A DNA stretch of 64,000 bases from positions 1,860,001 to 1,924,000 of the forward strand of contig NZ_LGRO01000001.1 in NCBI RefSeq assembly GCF_001280565.1. Reading direction: 5' to 3'. This document shows positions 8,292 to 16,872 of the stretch, piece after piece. A program made the position numbers and the translations under genes. This stretch comes from Sulfobacillus thermosulfidooxidans (GTDB taxonomy: Bacteria > Bacillota > Sulfobacillia > Sulfobacillales > Sulfobacillaceae). Numbering within the stretch: the first letter of the stretch is position 1; each line of letters begins with the position of its first letter. Under the pieces are notes generated by a model. It ran no database searches. It saw only the letters and a program-made list of their open reading frames with translations, and was not told the DNA's origin.

Positions 8292-9758
8292 ATGGCGGCG
8301 ATGGAAAATGATTCGCGGTTAATGAATCCCGATTTACTGCCGGTTCCCCCGGCGCAACAAACGTGGAATATGTATAATTACGCAGCCTTGTGGATTGGCA
8401 TGTCGCACAACGTGGCGACATATCTTCTGGCCGCAGGCTTCATTGCCCTCGGCATGACCTGGTGGGAAGCCATTTTAACCATCGTGCTGGGGAATCTCAT
8501 TGTCTTGATCCCGATTCTCCTGAATTCCAATCCCGGTACCAAATACCGTATCCCGTTTCCGGTTTTAGCCCGGGCCTCGTTTGGCGTTTATGGTGCGACC
8601 ATTCCTTCCATCCTGCGAGGATTGGTGGCGGCAGGATGGTTCGGGATTAACGCCGCCATTGGCGGTTCAGCGGTCAACTCCCTATTTGGCCTCATCATTC
8701 CGGGATGGAATCATTGGGCCCAACATGGTACGTTCGTAGGATTAACTTTGGGTGGCTGGATAGCCTTCCTGTTATTCTGGTTTCTTAATGTCTGGGTCAT
8801 CTATCACGGCATGGACGCGGTTCGCCGTTTCGAAAATTGGGCTGGACCTTTGGTGCTGGTCTTAGGGCTTGTCTTATTATTTTGGGCCCATCATGCCGCC
8901 CATGGCTGGGGGCCAATGATTAATCAAAAAGGCAGTTTGCATACGTTCTCCCAATTCTTTGTGGTCTTTATTCCTTCATTGACGGGGGTCATAGCGTTTT
9001 GGTCGACATTGTCGCTGAATATTCCGGACTTTACCCGCTTTAGCCGCTCGCAAAAAGACCAGCTCTGGGGACAAACCTTAGGCCTCCCCACAACGATGAC
9101 GCTCTTTTCGTTAATCGGGATCTTAGTCACCTCGGCATCTATTGTCATTTACGGCAAAGCCATTTGGGATCCTGTGTCCTTAATCATGATGTTTAAGAAT
9201 CCCTTCACTGAAGTGATTGGACTTGGCGCTGTCATTATTGCCACCTTATCCGTCAATGTCGCCGCGAACATTGTGGCGCCGGCGTATGACTTATCGCAAA
9301 TCTTCCCCCGGATGACATTTGAGCGCGGAGGATTGATTACTGCCATTATTGGAATCTTGATGTTTCCCTGGCTTTTGCTTTCTAATCCCCACATCTACAT
9401 TTTTAGCTGGTTAGGGATTTATTCTGGATTTCTCGGACCCATTGCCGCCATATTAATCGCCGATTACTGGGTTTACCGCAAAAAAGTCCTTAATGTGGCC
9501 GATCTGTACCACACCCATGGCGATTATACCTATCGTGGGGGCTATAACCCAAATGGGATGATTGCGCTGGGGGCAGGGATTCTGATCGCCCTTATTGGGC
9601 TTGCCGTTCCTCCTTTGAAATGGCTTTTCAGCTACGCCTGGTTTTCGGGATTTGCCGTCTCTTTTATTGTCTATTTGATTCTGATGAACCGCTCACAGGC
9701 GTCCTTGGCGGGAACGGAGAGTCCCCCAGTCATCGCTTTAGATCGAAGGGGGCCGTAA
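8292..9758 (+). CDS. NCS1-family permease (uracil/allantoin/hydantoin type)
   Basis: Integral membrane symporter of the nucleobase-cation-symport-1 family, about 12 hydrophobic segments in 488 residues. The N-terminal NYAALWIGMSHNVATYLLAAG and the ARASFGVYGA region match the Mhp1/PucI branch. The ATG at 8292 has AAGGAG about 9 bp upstream; a TTG one codon earlier is also possible. It diverges from the racemase gene and shares an overlapping TAATG with the following SDR. Import of uracil, dihydrouracil or a hydantoin for the neighbouring catabolic enzymes is inferred. Confidence 0.85.
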   Translation: MAAMENDSRLMNPDLLPVPPAQQTWNMYNYAALWIGMSHNVATYLLAAGFIALGMTWWEAILTIVLGNLIVLIPILLNSNPGTKYRIPFPVLARASFGVYGATIPSILRGLVAAGWFGINAAIGGSAVNSLFGLIIPGWNHWAQHGTFVGLTLGGWIAFLLFWFLNVWVIYHGMDAVRRFENWAGPLVLVLGLVLLFWAHHAAHGWGPMINQKGSLHTFSQFFVVFIPSLTGVIAFWSTLSLNIPDFTRFSRSQKDQLWGQTLGLPTTMTLFSLIGILVTSASIVIYGKAIWDPVSLIMMFKNPFTEVIGLGAVIIATLSVNVAANIVAPAYDLSQIFPRMTFERGGLITAIIGILMFPWLLLSNPHIYIFSWLGIYSGFLGPIAAILIADYWVYRKKVLNVADLYHTHGDYTYRGGYNPNGMIALGAGILIALIGLAVPPLKWLFSYAWFSGFAVSFIVYLILMNRSQASLAGTESPPVIALDRRGP

Positions 9759-10579
9759 TGGATCTGGAACTCACCAATCAAATTGTTGTGATTACTGGAG
9801 GCAGCCGCGGGATTGGCTACGCGGTTGCCGAAGGCTTTTTGCAGGAAGGAGCCCACGTCGCGTTAATCGCTCAAAACGCCGACCGGCTAAAAACGGCCCA
9901 AAAACGCTTACATGAACAATTTCCTCATCAAGAGATTTTGGCCGTGGCCGCCGATTTATCTACTGAAGATCAAGCCGCTCAAGCTATTTCTCAAATTCTG
10001 TCTCACTTTGAGCATATCGATGTGCTAATCAATAATGCAGGCAATGCTCCGGGGCGACTCCTTGAGGATTTGACGGATGATATGTGGGAAAAAGCTCTCT
10101 CAGTGAAGTTTTTAGGTTATGTGCGCATGATGCGCCAAGTGCTTCCCATCTTCCAAGAACAAAAACACGGCGTGATTGTCAATGTCGTAGGCAATGACGG
10201 TACAAAATACCCCTATTGGGAAATTAGTGGCACAGCCGCTAATGCCGCTGATTTAGCCGTAAGCCAGGCTCTCGCCAAACAGTACGGGCGCTATCACATC
10301 CGCATTAATTCCGTCAATCCAGGACCGGTCGAAACCGATCGCTGGTGGAACTTGATGGCGGACTTTGCCCGTGATCATATCATGACCCCTCAAGAAGCTC
10401 ATGCGCTGTTTTGCCAGTCGATTCCCATAGGCCGTATTGCCACGCCCAAAGAAGTGGCCGACGTGGTTCTGTTTCTGGCATCACCGCGGGCCAGTTTTGT
10501 TCACGGTGCGATAATTGCCGTCGATGGCGATCAAGATAAAAGCGTGATTGATTGGCTGTCTTATCACAAAAAGCCGTGA
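9758..10579 (+). CDS. Short-chain dehydrogenase/reductase lacking the YxxxK lysine
   Basis: A Rossmann-fold SDR (273 residues) with an intact cofactor motif, TGGSRGIG, and the NNAG structural motif. The catalytic region is unusual. Where YxxxK is expected it reads YPYWEISGTAANAADLA, with no lysine in place. The C-terminal NSVNPGPVETDRW is conserved. I know of an SDR subgroup with this kind of degenerate active site, so it may bind cofactor but catalyse differently. The start overlaps the permease stop (TAATG) with GAAGGGGG upstream, so it is co-translated with the permease. Function unknown. Confidence 0.8.
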   Translation: MDLELTNQIVVITGGSRGIGYAVAEGFLQEGAHVALIAQNADRLKTAQKRLHEQFPHQEILAVAADLSTEDQAAQAISQILSHFEHIDVLINNAGNAPGRLLEDLTDDMWEKALSVKFLGYVRMMRQVLPIFQEQKHGVIVNVVGNDGTKYPYWEISGTAANAADLAVSQALAKQYGRYHIRINSVNPGPVETDRWWNLMADFARDHIMTPQEAHALFCQSIPIGRIATPKEVADVVLFLASPRASFVHGAIIAVDGDQDKSVIDWLSYHKKP

Positions 10580-10738
10580 AATATTTTTAATGAACGCTTT
10601 TGTGCTGTGAGCCAAATTCCTCAGACATGATAGGTTTTAGCCCCTGTTTATCTTCCGGCATGCCTATAATGTCTCATATCCATCATGTCCCATGTTCAAA
10701 ACGGAACACAAGTCGTTTTGCGAGAGGGGGTTCATAGG

Positions 10739-12316
10739 ATGTTACGTGTTCGGGATGTGTTAGCAAGGAATCTCTTTGTTCCCGCGCAGGTGGTCGCAGG
10801 TCATCAGGGGCTTGAGAGGCCTGTCAAATGGGTGCATGTCGGCGAAATTCCCAACATCGGCGATTATCTCCGGGGCGGGGAATTGGTTTTAACCACGGGA
10901 TTAGGTCTTGGTACCCCTGAAAATCGGAAAATGTTTATGGATGGGCTCATTGAGGCGCTAGCCGCTGGCCTCGTCGTTGAACTTGGCACCTACTTTCAGG
11001 AACTTCCTCCCGATCTGCTCGAAATGGGTAACCAGCATGATTTTCCCTTAATCGTCTTTCCTCATTCCGTGCGTTTTCTAGACCTATCTCAAGAAGTGAA
11101 TAGTCTCTTATTGAGTCAGCATCATAAGATTTTAGAAGATCTCGATGCGTTGTCGAGTTGTCTTCGTAAAGTGCTCTTGAATACCGAAGGACTTCCCAGC
11201 TTATTTGGCACCAGTTATGACACCCTAAAACGCCCCATCGCTTATGTTCCCCGCGATCATGGTACACCTATGCTGTGGGGCGAATGGCCCTTTGCCGTCC
11301 TCCCTTATCAAGATGAAGCCCCGCACCCCATTTTCTGCCCTCATCCCCTTCCCCACTTACGCCAATCGATCACAGTTTTTGGCCACCCCGTGGGCGACGT
11401 GTTATTTCTCCTGCCATCTTTACAGGTTGATGAATACTGGTACCTAGCTCTTGATCGGGTCACAACAGCTGCTGCCCAAGAAGTCATTCGCGCCGACACC
11501 CTAGAAAAACGTAAACGGCACGAAGAAGGTGTGTTACTCGAACAGTTGCTATTTAATCAAAACCCGGCACCCGAACTCATCAGGCGGTTTCGTTCGCGTT
11601 ATAATTATGGACATCACAAAAGCTTTCGTGTCATGCTTATGGAGAGTACCGTCCATCAGGCAGCAAACACCTTGGGAATGTTGCTGCGAGACTTATCCAC
11701 CCTGTTTACCACCGCGGTGATGGAACACGATGAGCGCATGGCCACCGTCGTCATGGGACGTCCTAGGGACATTGAGCGATTACCAGACCGTATTCGGGCT
11801 TTTTTTGCCATTCATCCCACCGTGCCTGTGGCTCCAATGGGCATATCAAACAGTCATTATCCGGTCGAAGAGATTCATCAAGCCTTCGGGGAAGCACATG
11901 ATGCGGCCACCATAGCGCGGCTAAGTCCGCCTGGCCCAGCCATTCGGTGTTATGAAAAATTAGGCGCGTACCGCTGGATTTTGTCGACTCCCATTACCGA
12001 GCTTGAAGAGCGTGTGATTCATCCAGAACTTGATCCGTTGTTAAACTCCTCGAAGAAACATACTCATGGACTATTAGAAACCCTGGAAGCACTCCTCATG
12101 CTGCAAGGCTCAAAGGTCGATGTCTCCCAAGTCTTAGGGATTCATCGCCAAACTCTTTACGCCCGCATACGCTCCCTCAAAATGTTGCTGGGGGATGACT
12201 TTATGGTCTTTGAACGCCGTGTGGCCTTGGAAAATGCGATTTTGGCTCACCGTTATGTACGTCTGTATAAGCACAGTAATTCTTCTTCTCCTACCCTCGT
12301 TCGCCAGTTCCTCTAA
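10739..12316 (+). CDS. PucR-family transcriptional regulator
   Basis: The N-terminal PucR domain (about residues 1-130, beginning RVRDVL and containing WVHVGEIPNIGDYLRGGELV) is joined to a C-terminal helix-turn-helix (VSQVLGIHRQTLYARIRSL, about 60 residues from the end). Such proteins control purine, allantoin or other nitrogen-source operons in response to a small molecule. GAGAGGGGG precedes the ATG at 10739; an upstream in-frame ATG at 10685 has no ribosome site. It follows the permease and SDR and is the best candidate regulator of the pyrimidine genes. Confidence 0.87.
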   Translation: MLRVRDVLARNLFVPAQVVAGHQGLERPVKWVHVGEIPNIGDYLRGGELVLTTGLGLGTPENRKMFMDGLIEALAAGLVVELGTYFQELPPDLLEMGNQHDFPLIVFPHSVRFLDLSQEVNSLLLSQHHKILEDLDALSSCLRKVLLNTEGLPSLFGTSYDTLKRPIAYVPRDHGTPMLWGEWPFAVLPYQDEAPHPIFCPHPLPHLRQSITVFGHPVGDVLFLLPSLQVDEYWYLALDRVTTAAAQEVIRADTLEKRKRHEEGVLLEQLLFNQNPAPELIRRFRSRYNYGHHKSFRVMLMESTVHQAANTLGMLLRDLSTLFTTAVMEHDERMATVVMGRPRDIERLPDRIRAFFAIHPTVPVAPMGISNSHYPVEEIHQAFGEAHDAATIARLSPPGPAIRCYEKLGAYRWILSTPITELEERVIHPELDPLLNSSKKHTHGLLETLEALLMLQGSKVDVSQVLGIHRQTLYARIRSLKMLLGDDFMVFERRVALENAILAHRYVRLYKHSNSSSPTLVRQFL

Positions 12317-12388
12317 TTTCCGGTACCTAGATAACGAAGTCTGCGAGTTGATGGATGACGACCAAAAGTTTCGGTAAATCCATAAAAA

Positions 12389-12425
12389 GACATACCCGGT
12401 CACGACGTGGGAGACCGGATATGTC
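12389..12425 (-). terminator. Intrinsic terminator of the formamidase gene
   Basis: GACATACCCGGTC (12389-12401) and GACCGGATATGTC (12413-12425) form a 13-bp stem with one internal mismatch. On the minus strand it is followed by TTTTT (12388-12384). It lies between the convergent pucR-type gene and the formamidase gene. Confidence 0.8.
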
Positions 12426-12451
12426 ATCGGCTGAATGAGTTCACCTAAAAC

Positions 12452-13753
12452 CTATAACGTATATTGTGTTTTCACAAGCGGCCAAAGTCCTTTGTCCTCA
12501 AGCAAGGTGCGCGGTAATAATAAGGAGAGTTGAACAGTCCCCGGTAACCGGGTAATTTGTACTTCGCCGGTCACTGTCGCACGATTCATCACTTCATCGC
12601 GTGATATCCCAAGAAATTGGTGGGCCCTCTCAATCGCGTTATCGACCGCCGCGTTCAAATCTTTGCCGGTTCCGATAAATTGGACGGGTCCCATGTCGGT
12701 ATCGGCAAAGATGTCATATTGCTTGGCTAAGGCGGCAAAAGATTGACGTTCTTCCACTGTATAGGGTTTGGCAATGCGCGGCAAATCTTCCCCATTGGGT
12801 AAGAGAATGGGACCTGGCAAATTAACGCCTTTTAACACGTCCACCCGGATGGTAATGTCGGCCGTAATATCAATGCTATGCACAGCCAGCTCACCCCGGC
12901 CCATAATCGAATGGGCATCTCCCATATAAACCCCAGCACCTGGAACCTTTACAGGACAAAGCAATACCGCGCCCGGGCGAACGTCCGTGCAGTCTAAATG
13001 GGCATCGGTGCGCACAGCGTCTAACTCCTCTTCACTTAAGCCATATTCATGAGGCGCATCGACTAAAAAGGCGCCAAAGTCACCGGCATTATGCGAGTCA
13101 GGAATCGTTTTGGCGGGCATGGTCCCAATATTTCCAATGCATGGACGGACGCGGATGGGAAGGCCCGTCAGTTCATGTGCGGCGAACACCAAAATCGGGT
13201 ATTGCTCACTTTGTTCAGGCAACGAGGCGAAGCGCTTAGCCTCAGCAGCAAACTGTTCCGCATGGGTTTGGTCAACCGCTATAGCCGCATTATGGTCACG
13301 ATCAAAGACCACAGTATATCCCTGGCGAAAATGAAAGGGACTGGCTTCCGCTCCACAGTGGACACAGCGAATCGATTCTTCACCAATGCCTTGTAACTGT
13401 GTTTGGGGCCAGGGTCGTCCACATCCCGGACATTTTTTCGCAACAAAGGCGTCGCCTTCACAGGCTTTGTCGTTTACACGCATCGTCCCGGTACTAGCCG
13501 CAAGCGACAGCACCCGAACGTCTTCGATATACAGCGCCACCGCATCCCCAATTTCCGCATTTTCAATATAGACGGGTTGGGTGACCTCATGACCCCCACG
13601 AAAATCTGGCGTAATCATGGGTCCCCAACAACCGGGCGGCGTAATGGCACGAATCCGGCTACCACTTTGAACCGTCGCAAAAAAACCGGTATCTGGCCCA
13701 ATTAGTCCGTGGGTAAAGCGGTTAACGAATAACGTGGTCTCTGTCTGGGACAT
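12452..13753 (-). CDS. Acetamidase/formamidase family protein
   Basis: FmdA/AmdA family, 433 residues, expected to hydrolyse formamide or a short amide to ammonia. Recognisable stretches are PGCWGPMITPDFRGGHEV, the glycine/aspartate-rich VYMGDAHSIMGRGEL and the beta-rich C-terminus. Residues around 120-140 hold two CxxC pairs (CPGCGRP and CVHCGAE), which look like a small zinc ribbon. I chose the ATG at 13753 because AAAGGAG lies 7 bp before it. In a nitrogen-scavenging cluster the role is probably ammonia release; the true substrate is open. Confidence 0.85.
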   Translation of the reverse strand: MSQTETTLFVNRFTHGLIGPDTGFFATVQSGSRIRAITPPGCWGPMITPDFRGGHEVTQPVYIENAEIGDAVALYIEDVRVLSLAASTGTMRVNDKACEGDAFVAKKCPGCGRPWPQTQLQGIGEESIRCVHCGAEASPFHFRQGYTVVFDRDHNAAIAVDQTHAEQFAAEAKRFASLPEQSEQYPILVFAAHELTGLPIRVRPCIGNIGTMPAKTIPDSHNAGDFGAFLVDAPHEYGLSEEELDAVRTDAHLDCTDVRPGAVLLCPVKVPGAGVYMGDAHSIMGRGELAVHSIDITADITIRVDVLKGVNLPGPILLPNGEDLPRIAKPYTVEERQSFAALAKQYDIFADTDMGPVQFIGTGKDLNAAVDNAIERAHQFLGISRDEVMNRATVTGEVQITRLPGTVQLSLLLPRTLLEDKGLWPLVKTQYTL

Positions 13754-14182
13754 ACTCATTCTCCTTTCAGCGATGGTCAAAGAAGGTCAAATAAGATCAA
13801 CGAAGAGAACGAGAAACAGGAAAAAGAGGTTATATGATATTACTAACTTTACTGAACATTATACAATTTGACTAATTATATTATTTGACTAATTATATTA
13901 GGGAAGAAATCTTGTGTAATGGGCCCAAAAAGTTCACCATGGGCAGTAAAGCCACCCCATGCCAAATCGCTTGATGAATCGCCAGAAGATAACAGCAGGT
14001 TATCTTTTGACACGTCACATTACGGCATGCTAGCTTCTTGATATATTATGCGGACAACCGGGTTGGTAGAATTTACTCATTATATATCCTCAGCCGTCGA
14101 AGTGTCATCACCTCGCAATGGGAGATGCTCGATCCCCTCCCTCCCCGGAGCTATCAGTTGCGCTGGTTAGGGCTGGTCAATC
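13754..14182. other. Intergenic region between formamidase and psuK
   Basis: About 430 bp without a supportable gene. The part nearest the formamidase gene (13780-13910) is very A+T rich and holds a perfect 17-bp tandem duplication. On the minus strand TATAAT-like boxes occur here, so this is probably the formamidase promoter region. The right half shows only short antisense frames. Confidence 0.5.
13866..13899. repeat. Perfect tandem duplication of a 17-bp unit
   Basis: The unit ATTTGACTAATTATATT occurs twice head to tail (13866-13882, 13883-13899), about 115 bp upstream of the formamidase start. Each copy contains TTGACT and TATATT. It may be a paired operator or a duplicated promoter element. 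Confidence 0.75.
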
Positions 14183-14203
14183 GCCGGAGTCACAAACTCC
14201 GGC
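14183..14203 (-). other. Hairpin over the psuK stop codon
   Basis: GCCGGAGT (14183-14190) and ACTCCGGC (14196-14203) form a perfect 8-bp stem with a 5-nt loop, and the TGA stop of psuK lies at the loop. No U-tract follows, so it is not a classical terminator. It could protect the 3' end of the mRNA. Confidence 0.5.
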
Positions 14204-15050
14204 CTTCAGGCCAGGTTGGGTGATTAACATTTTCCCAACAAACCGCTCCCAAATGGCCACAAGTTTCGACCCCGCGCAAGACCGCGCGAGTGGCTGCTTC
14301 AAGAGGATTGCGATTTTTCGCCAACATTGCGGCAAAGCTTCCGGCCACAGCATCACCGGCTCCGGTGGTATCGATAATATTGCCGGGTGGGGAAGGAATC
14401 TGCAGCTTCTCATTCGCCTGCATCACAACAATTCCGGATGCTCCGCGTTTTAATAATACAGCAGAAGAACGAGGGGATCCTAAGGCCTTCCACTCTTCTT
14501 CATTGGCTAAGAGCCAATCGGCATATTCCAACATCACAGCGAGTTGAGGGGCAAGGCGAAGATGCGCGGCATCAAGCAGGATCGTCGCCTCCTGTTCGCG
14601 GGCCCATTTCATCCAAGCGGTCACCCGCTCCGCACCATCATTCCGGTCTAGCAGATATCCGGAGATGAGCAAAATACGCGGTTGTATGGGCGATGGGGGC
14701 CAAGCCAAAGGGCCTTTCCCGGGATCGGTTAACAAAGCCCGTTCCCCATCATTTCTGACCACGGCCACCACTTGCGTCAAGGGCTCTTCTTCAGTCAAAA
14801 GAGGCAGGGCAATCCCTTGTTGGAGTATCCAATTCCGTAAAAATTGGCTTCGATCATCGCACCCGATTTGGGTTATTAAGGCGGTCTTCGCGTTCTCTTT
14901 GTTCGCACTCACCGCCATGTTTAATCCCTGACCCCCGGGTCCTGCAAAAATCTGTGCGGGCATATCGTGGCCGAATCTCAACGGTTTGTTCGTGCGCACA
15001 ACGGTATCCCATGCCGTATCGCCCAAAACGAGGACATCGATATCAGCCAT
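14190..15050 (-). CDS. psuK: PfkB-family carbohydrate kinase, probably pseudouridine kinase
   Basis: Ribokinase-fold kinase of 286 residues. The N-terminal GPGGQGLNMAVSANK resembles the substrate-binding GG motif and the C-terminal DTTGAGDAVAGSFAAML is the PfkB signature with its catalytic aspartate. It overlaps the end of psuG by 8 bp and GGAG lies 7 bp before the ATG. The PsuG partner gives the specificity: phosphorylation of pseudouridine to pseudouridine 5'-phosphate. From sequence alone it could be a ribokinase-like or nucleoside kinase. Confidence 0.82.
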   Translation of the reverse strand: MADIDVLVLGDTAWDTVVRTNKPLRFGHDMPAQIFAGPGGQGLNMAVSANKENAKTALITQIGCDDRSQFLRNWILQQGIALPLLTEEEPLTQVVAVVRNDGERALLTDPGKGPLAWPPSPIQPRILLISGYLLDRNDGAERVTAWMKWAREQEATILLDAAHLRLAPQLAVMLEYADWLLANEEEWKALGSPRSSAVLLKRGASGIVVMQANEKLQIPSPPGNIIDTTGAGDAVAGSFAAMLAKNRNPLEAATRAVLRGVETCGHLGAVCWENVNHPTWPEGRSL

Positions 15051-15939
15051 GAAGTGCTCCAGCAACTTTTCCCGCTAGGGCTGCATTGGCTTTCAATAAT
15101 GCAATATTAGCCCGTTGTAAATGATCTCCGGCCACACTATTCAAATAGTTCAACAAGAAGGGAGTAAGGAGCTTCCCCGAAATTCCCTGGGCGGCGGCAT
15201 GTTCCAAGGCGTCACGCACAAGATTCTCCACCAAATCGGGATCGACTGGCAAAGGTCCAGGCTGCACTAGAAGTAAGGCTTGTGGCAATGCCAAATCTCG
15301 CATAGTGCGGACCATGGAGCCCACTTCGTGGACATCTTCGACAAAGTGGGGCAGCGCAAGGCCCGTAGAGGCCACATAAAATCCGGGGAAATCTCGAGTT
15401 TGGTAGCCAATCACGGGAATTCCCATAGACTCAAGAAATTCCATTGTTTTTGGTAAATCCAATATACTTTTGGCTCCCGAAGATACAATCACGATAGGGC
15501 AAGACGCCATCGCATAAAGATCGGCAGAAATATCCCATGTGTGACTAGCCCCGCGGTGCACACCACCAATGCCCCCCGTGGCAAAGACATCGATGCCCGC
15601 CTTTTGGGCGATATAGGCGGTTGCGGCCACCGTGGTGCCCCCATTTTTATGATGGATGATGGCCGGAGCTAAATCACGAATCGAGCACTTTTCCGCATCC
15701 ACCAAGATTTCTTCCCATTCGGAGGGCTCCAATCCCACAACCACGTCCCCATGAAGAAGACCGATGACCGCGGGAACGGACCCAGACGAGCGCACCGCGT
15801 ACGCCATATCCCGGACCGTTTCAACATTGGCCGGATAGGGCAGGCCATGGGTTAATACCGCGGTTTCCAATGCCACCACTGCTCTATTGTGTGCCAATGC
15901 CTCTTGAACCTCGGGATGAACCCTCATATGTTCCATCAT
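15043..15939 (-). CDS. psuG: Pseudouridine-5'-phosphate glycosidase
   Basis: Splits the C-C glycosidic bond of pseudouridine 5'-phosphate to uracil and ribose 5-phosphate. The protein has 298 residues. Family hallmarks are LETAVLTHGLPYP at the N-terminus, GGTTVAATAYIA, FATGGIGGVHRGA and the Schiff-base lysine region SSGAKSILDLPKTMEFLE. AGGGGTGAGG precedes the start. It lies 9 bp after the last ABC permease gene and overlaps psuK, so import, phosphorylation and cleavage are one operon. The uracil formed can enter the reductive pathway encoded at 569-7298. Confidence 0.95.
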   Translation of the reverse strand: MMEHMRVHPEVQEALAHNRAVVALETAVLTHGLPYPANVETVRDMAYAVRSSGSVPAVIGLLHGDVVVGLEPSEWEEILVDAEKCSIRDLAPAIIHHKNGGTTVAATAYIAQKAGIDVFATGGIGGVHRGASHTWDISADLYAMASCPIVIVSSGAKSILDLPKTMEFLESMGIPVIGYQTRDFPGFYVASTGLALPHFVEDVHEVGSMVRTMRDLALPQALLLVQPGPLPVDPDLVENLVRDALEHAAAQGISGKLLTPFLLNYLNSVAGDHLQRANIALLKANAALAGKVAGALHG

Positions 15940-15948
15940 GCCTCACCC

Positions 15949-16872
15949 CTATAAGGACTCATCTTGATAGGGAACACCGTCCGCTGCCGGCGGCGTCGTA
16001 CGGCCAACAAATCCCCCTACGGCAATCACGGTTAATAAATAGGGTACCATGAGAACAATGTCCGACGGAATGAGTGTGCCTTGAAGTTGAATACTAGCAG
16101 CCGACAAAAACCCAAACATCAAAGCTGCCAATAATACGCCTTTGGGACGCCAATTACCAAAAATCATCGCCGCTAAAGCAATATAACCGCGGCCTGCCGT
16201 CATGTCGACATTAAAACTGTTTAACACCCCAATCGAGAGGTAGGCTCCTGCTATACCGGATAAAATGCCCGATAAAATAATCCCAGACAGCCGGTAACGA
16301 GTCACATTGAGCCCTGCGCTGCGCCCGGCCTGCGGTTTTTCTCCCATTGATCGCAAGCGAAGACCCCATGGTGTATAAAACAGCAGATATTGTGCCGCTA
16401 ACAGGACAGGAATCAATAAAAACGCCAACACATTCTCTTGGGCCAAAGCTGGTCCGATTACAGGAATCCCACCGAGCCAGTGAATATCAATCGTTGGCAA
16501 TGAGGGAGTATTGGTAGGTGTGCCATTATATCCATAAAAAGCATCTAAGAGGTAACCCGTAATGCCTAAGGCCAATAAATTTATGGCCATCCCGACGACA
16601 ACTTGGTCCGCCTGCAACCGCAATGTAGCCCAACCGAATAACATAGCCATGACCACACTACTTAAAACCCCCATAGCCAAGCCAATCCAGGGGTTATGCC
16701 CAATATTAGCGAAGACTACCGAGACGAACGCTGCGGTCAACATCATTCCTTCCATACTAATGTTGATAACCCCACCCCGTTCCGAAAACATCCCGCCCAA
16801 TGCCGCATAAATTAGGGGAACAGAGATCGTCACGGTCAATGTCCAGAGCTCCGGATTTGTAAAAAAACTCAC
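15949..16872 (-). CDS. Nucleoside ABC transporter permease 2 (NupQ/YufQ-like)
   Basis: Membrane protein of 307 residues with about 8-9 hydrophobic segments and the BPD-transporter-2 family signature (ALGGMFSERGGVINISMEGMM near the start and SAGLNVTRYRLSG in the cytoplasmic loop). Its ATG overlaps the stop of the upstream permease gene (ATGA). With the BMP-type binding protein, the ATPase and the other permease it forms a complete importer; the adjacent psuG/psuK point to pseudouridine or related nucleosides. Confidence 0.88.
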   Translation of the reverse strand: MSFFTNPELWTLTVTISVPLIYAALGGMFSERGGVINISMEGMMLTAAFVSVVFANIGHNPWIGLAMGVLSSVVMAMLFGWATLRLQADQVVVGMAINLLALGITGYLLDAFYGYNGTPTNTPSLPTIDIHWLGGIPVIGPALAQENVLAFLLIPVLLAAQYLLFYTPWGLRLRSMGEKPQAGRSAGLNVTRYRLSGIILSGILSGIAGAYLSIGVLNSFNVDMTAGRGYIALAAMIFGNWRPKGVLLAALMFGFLSAASIQLQGTLIPSDIVLMVPYLLTVIAVGGFVGRTTPPAADGVPYQDESL

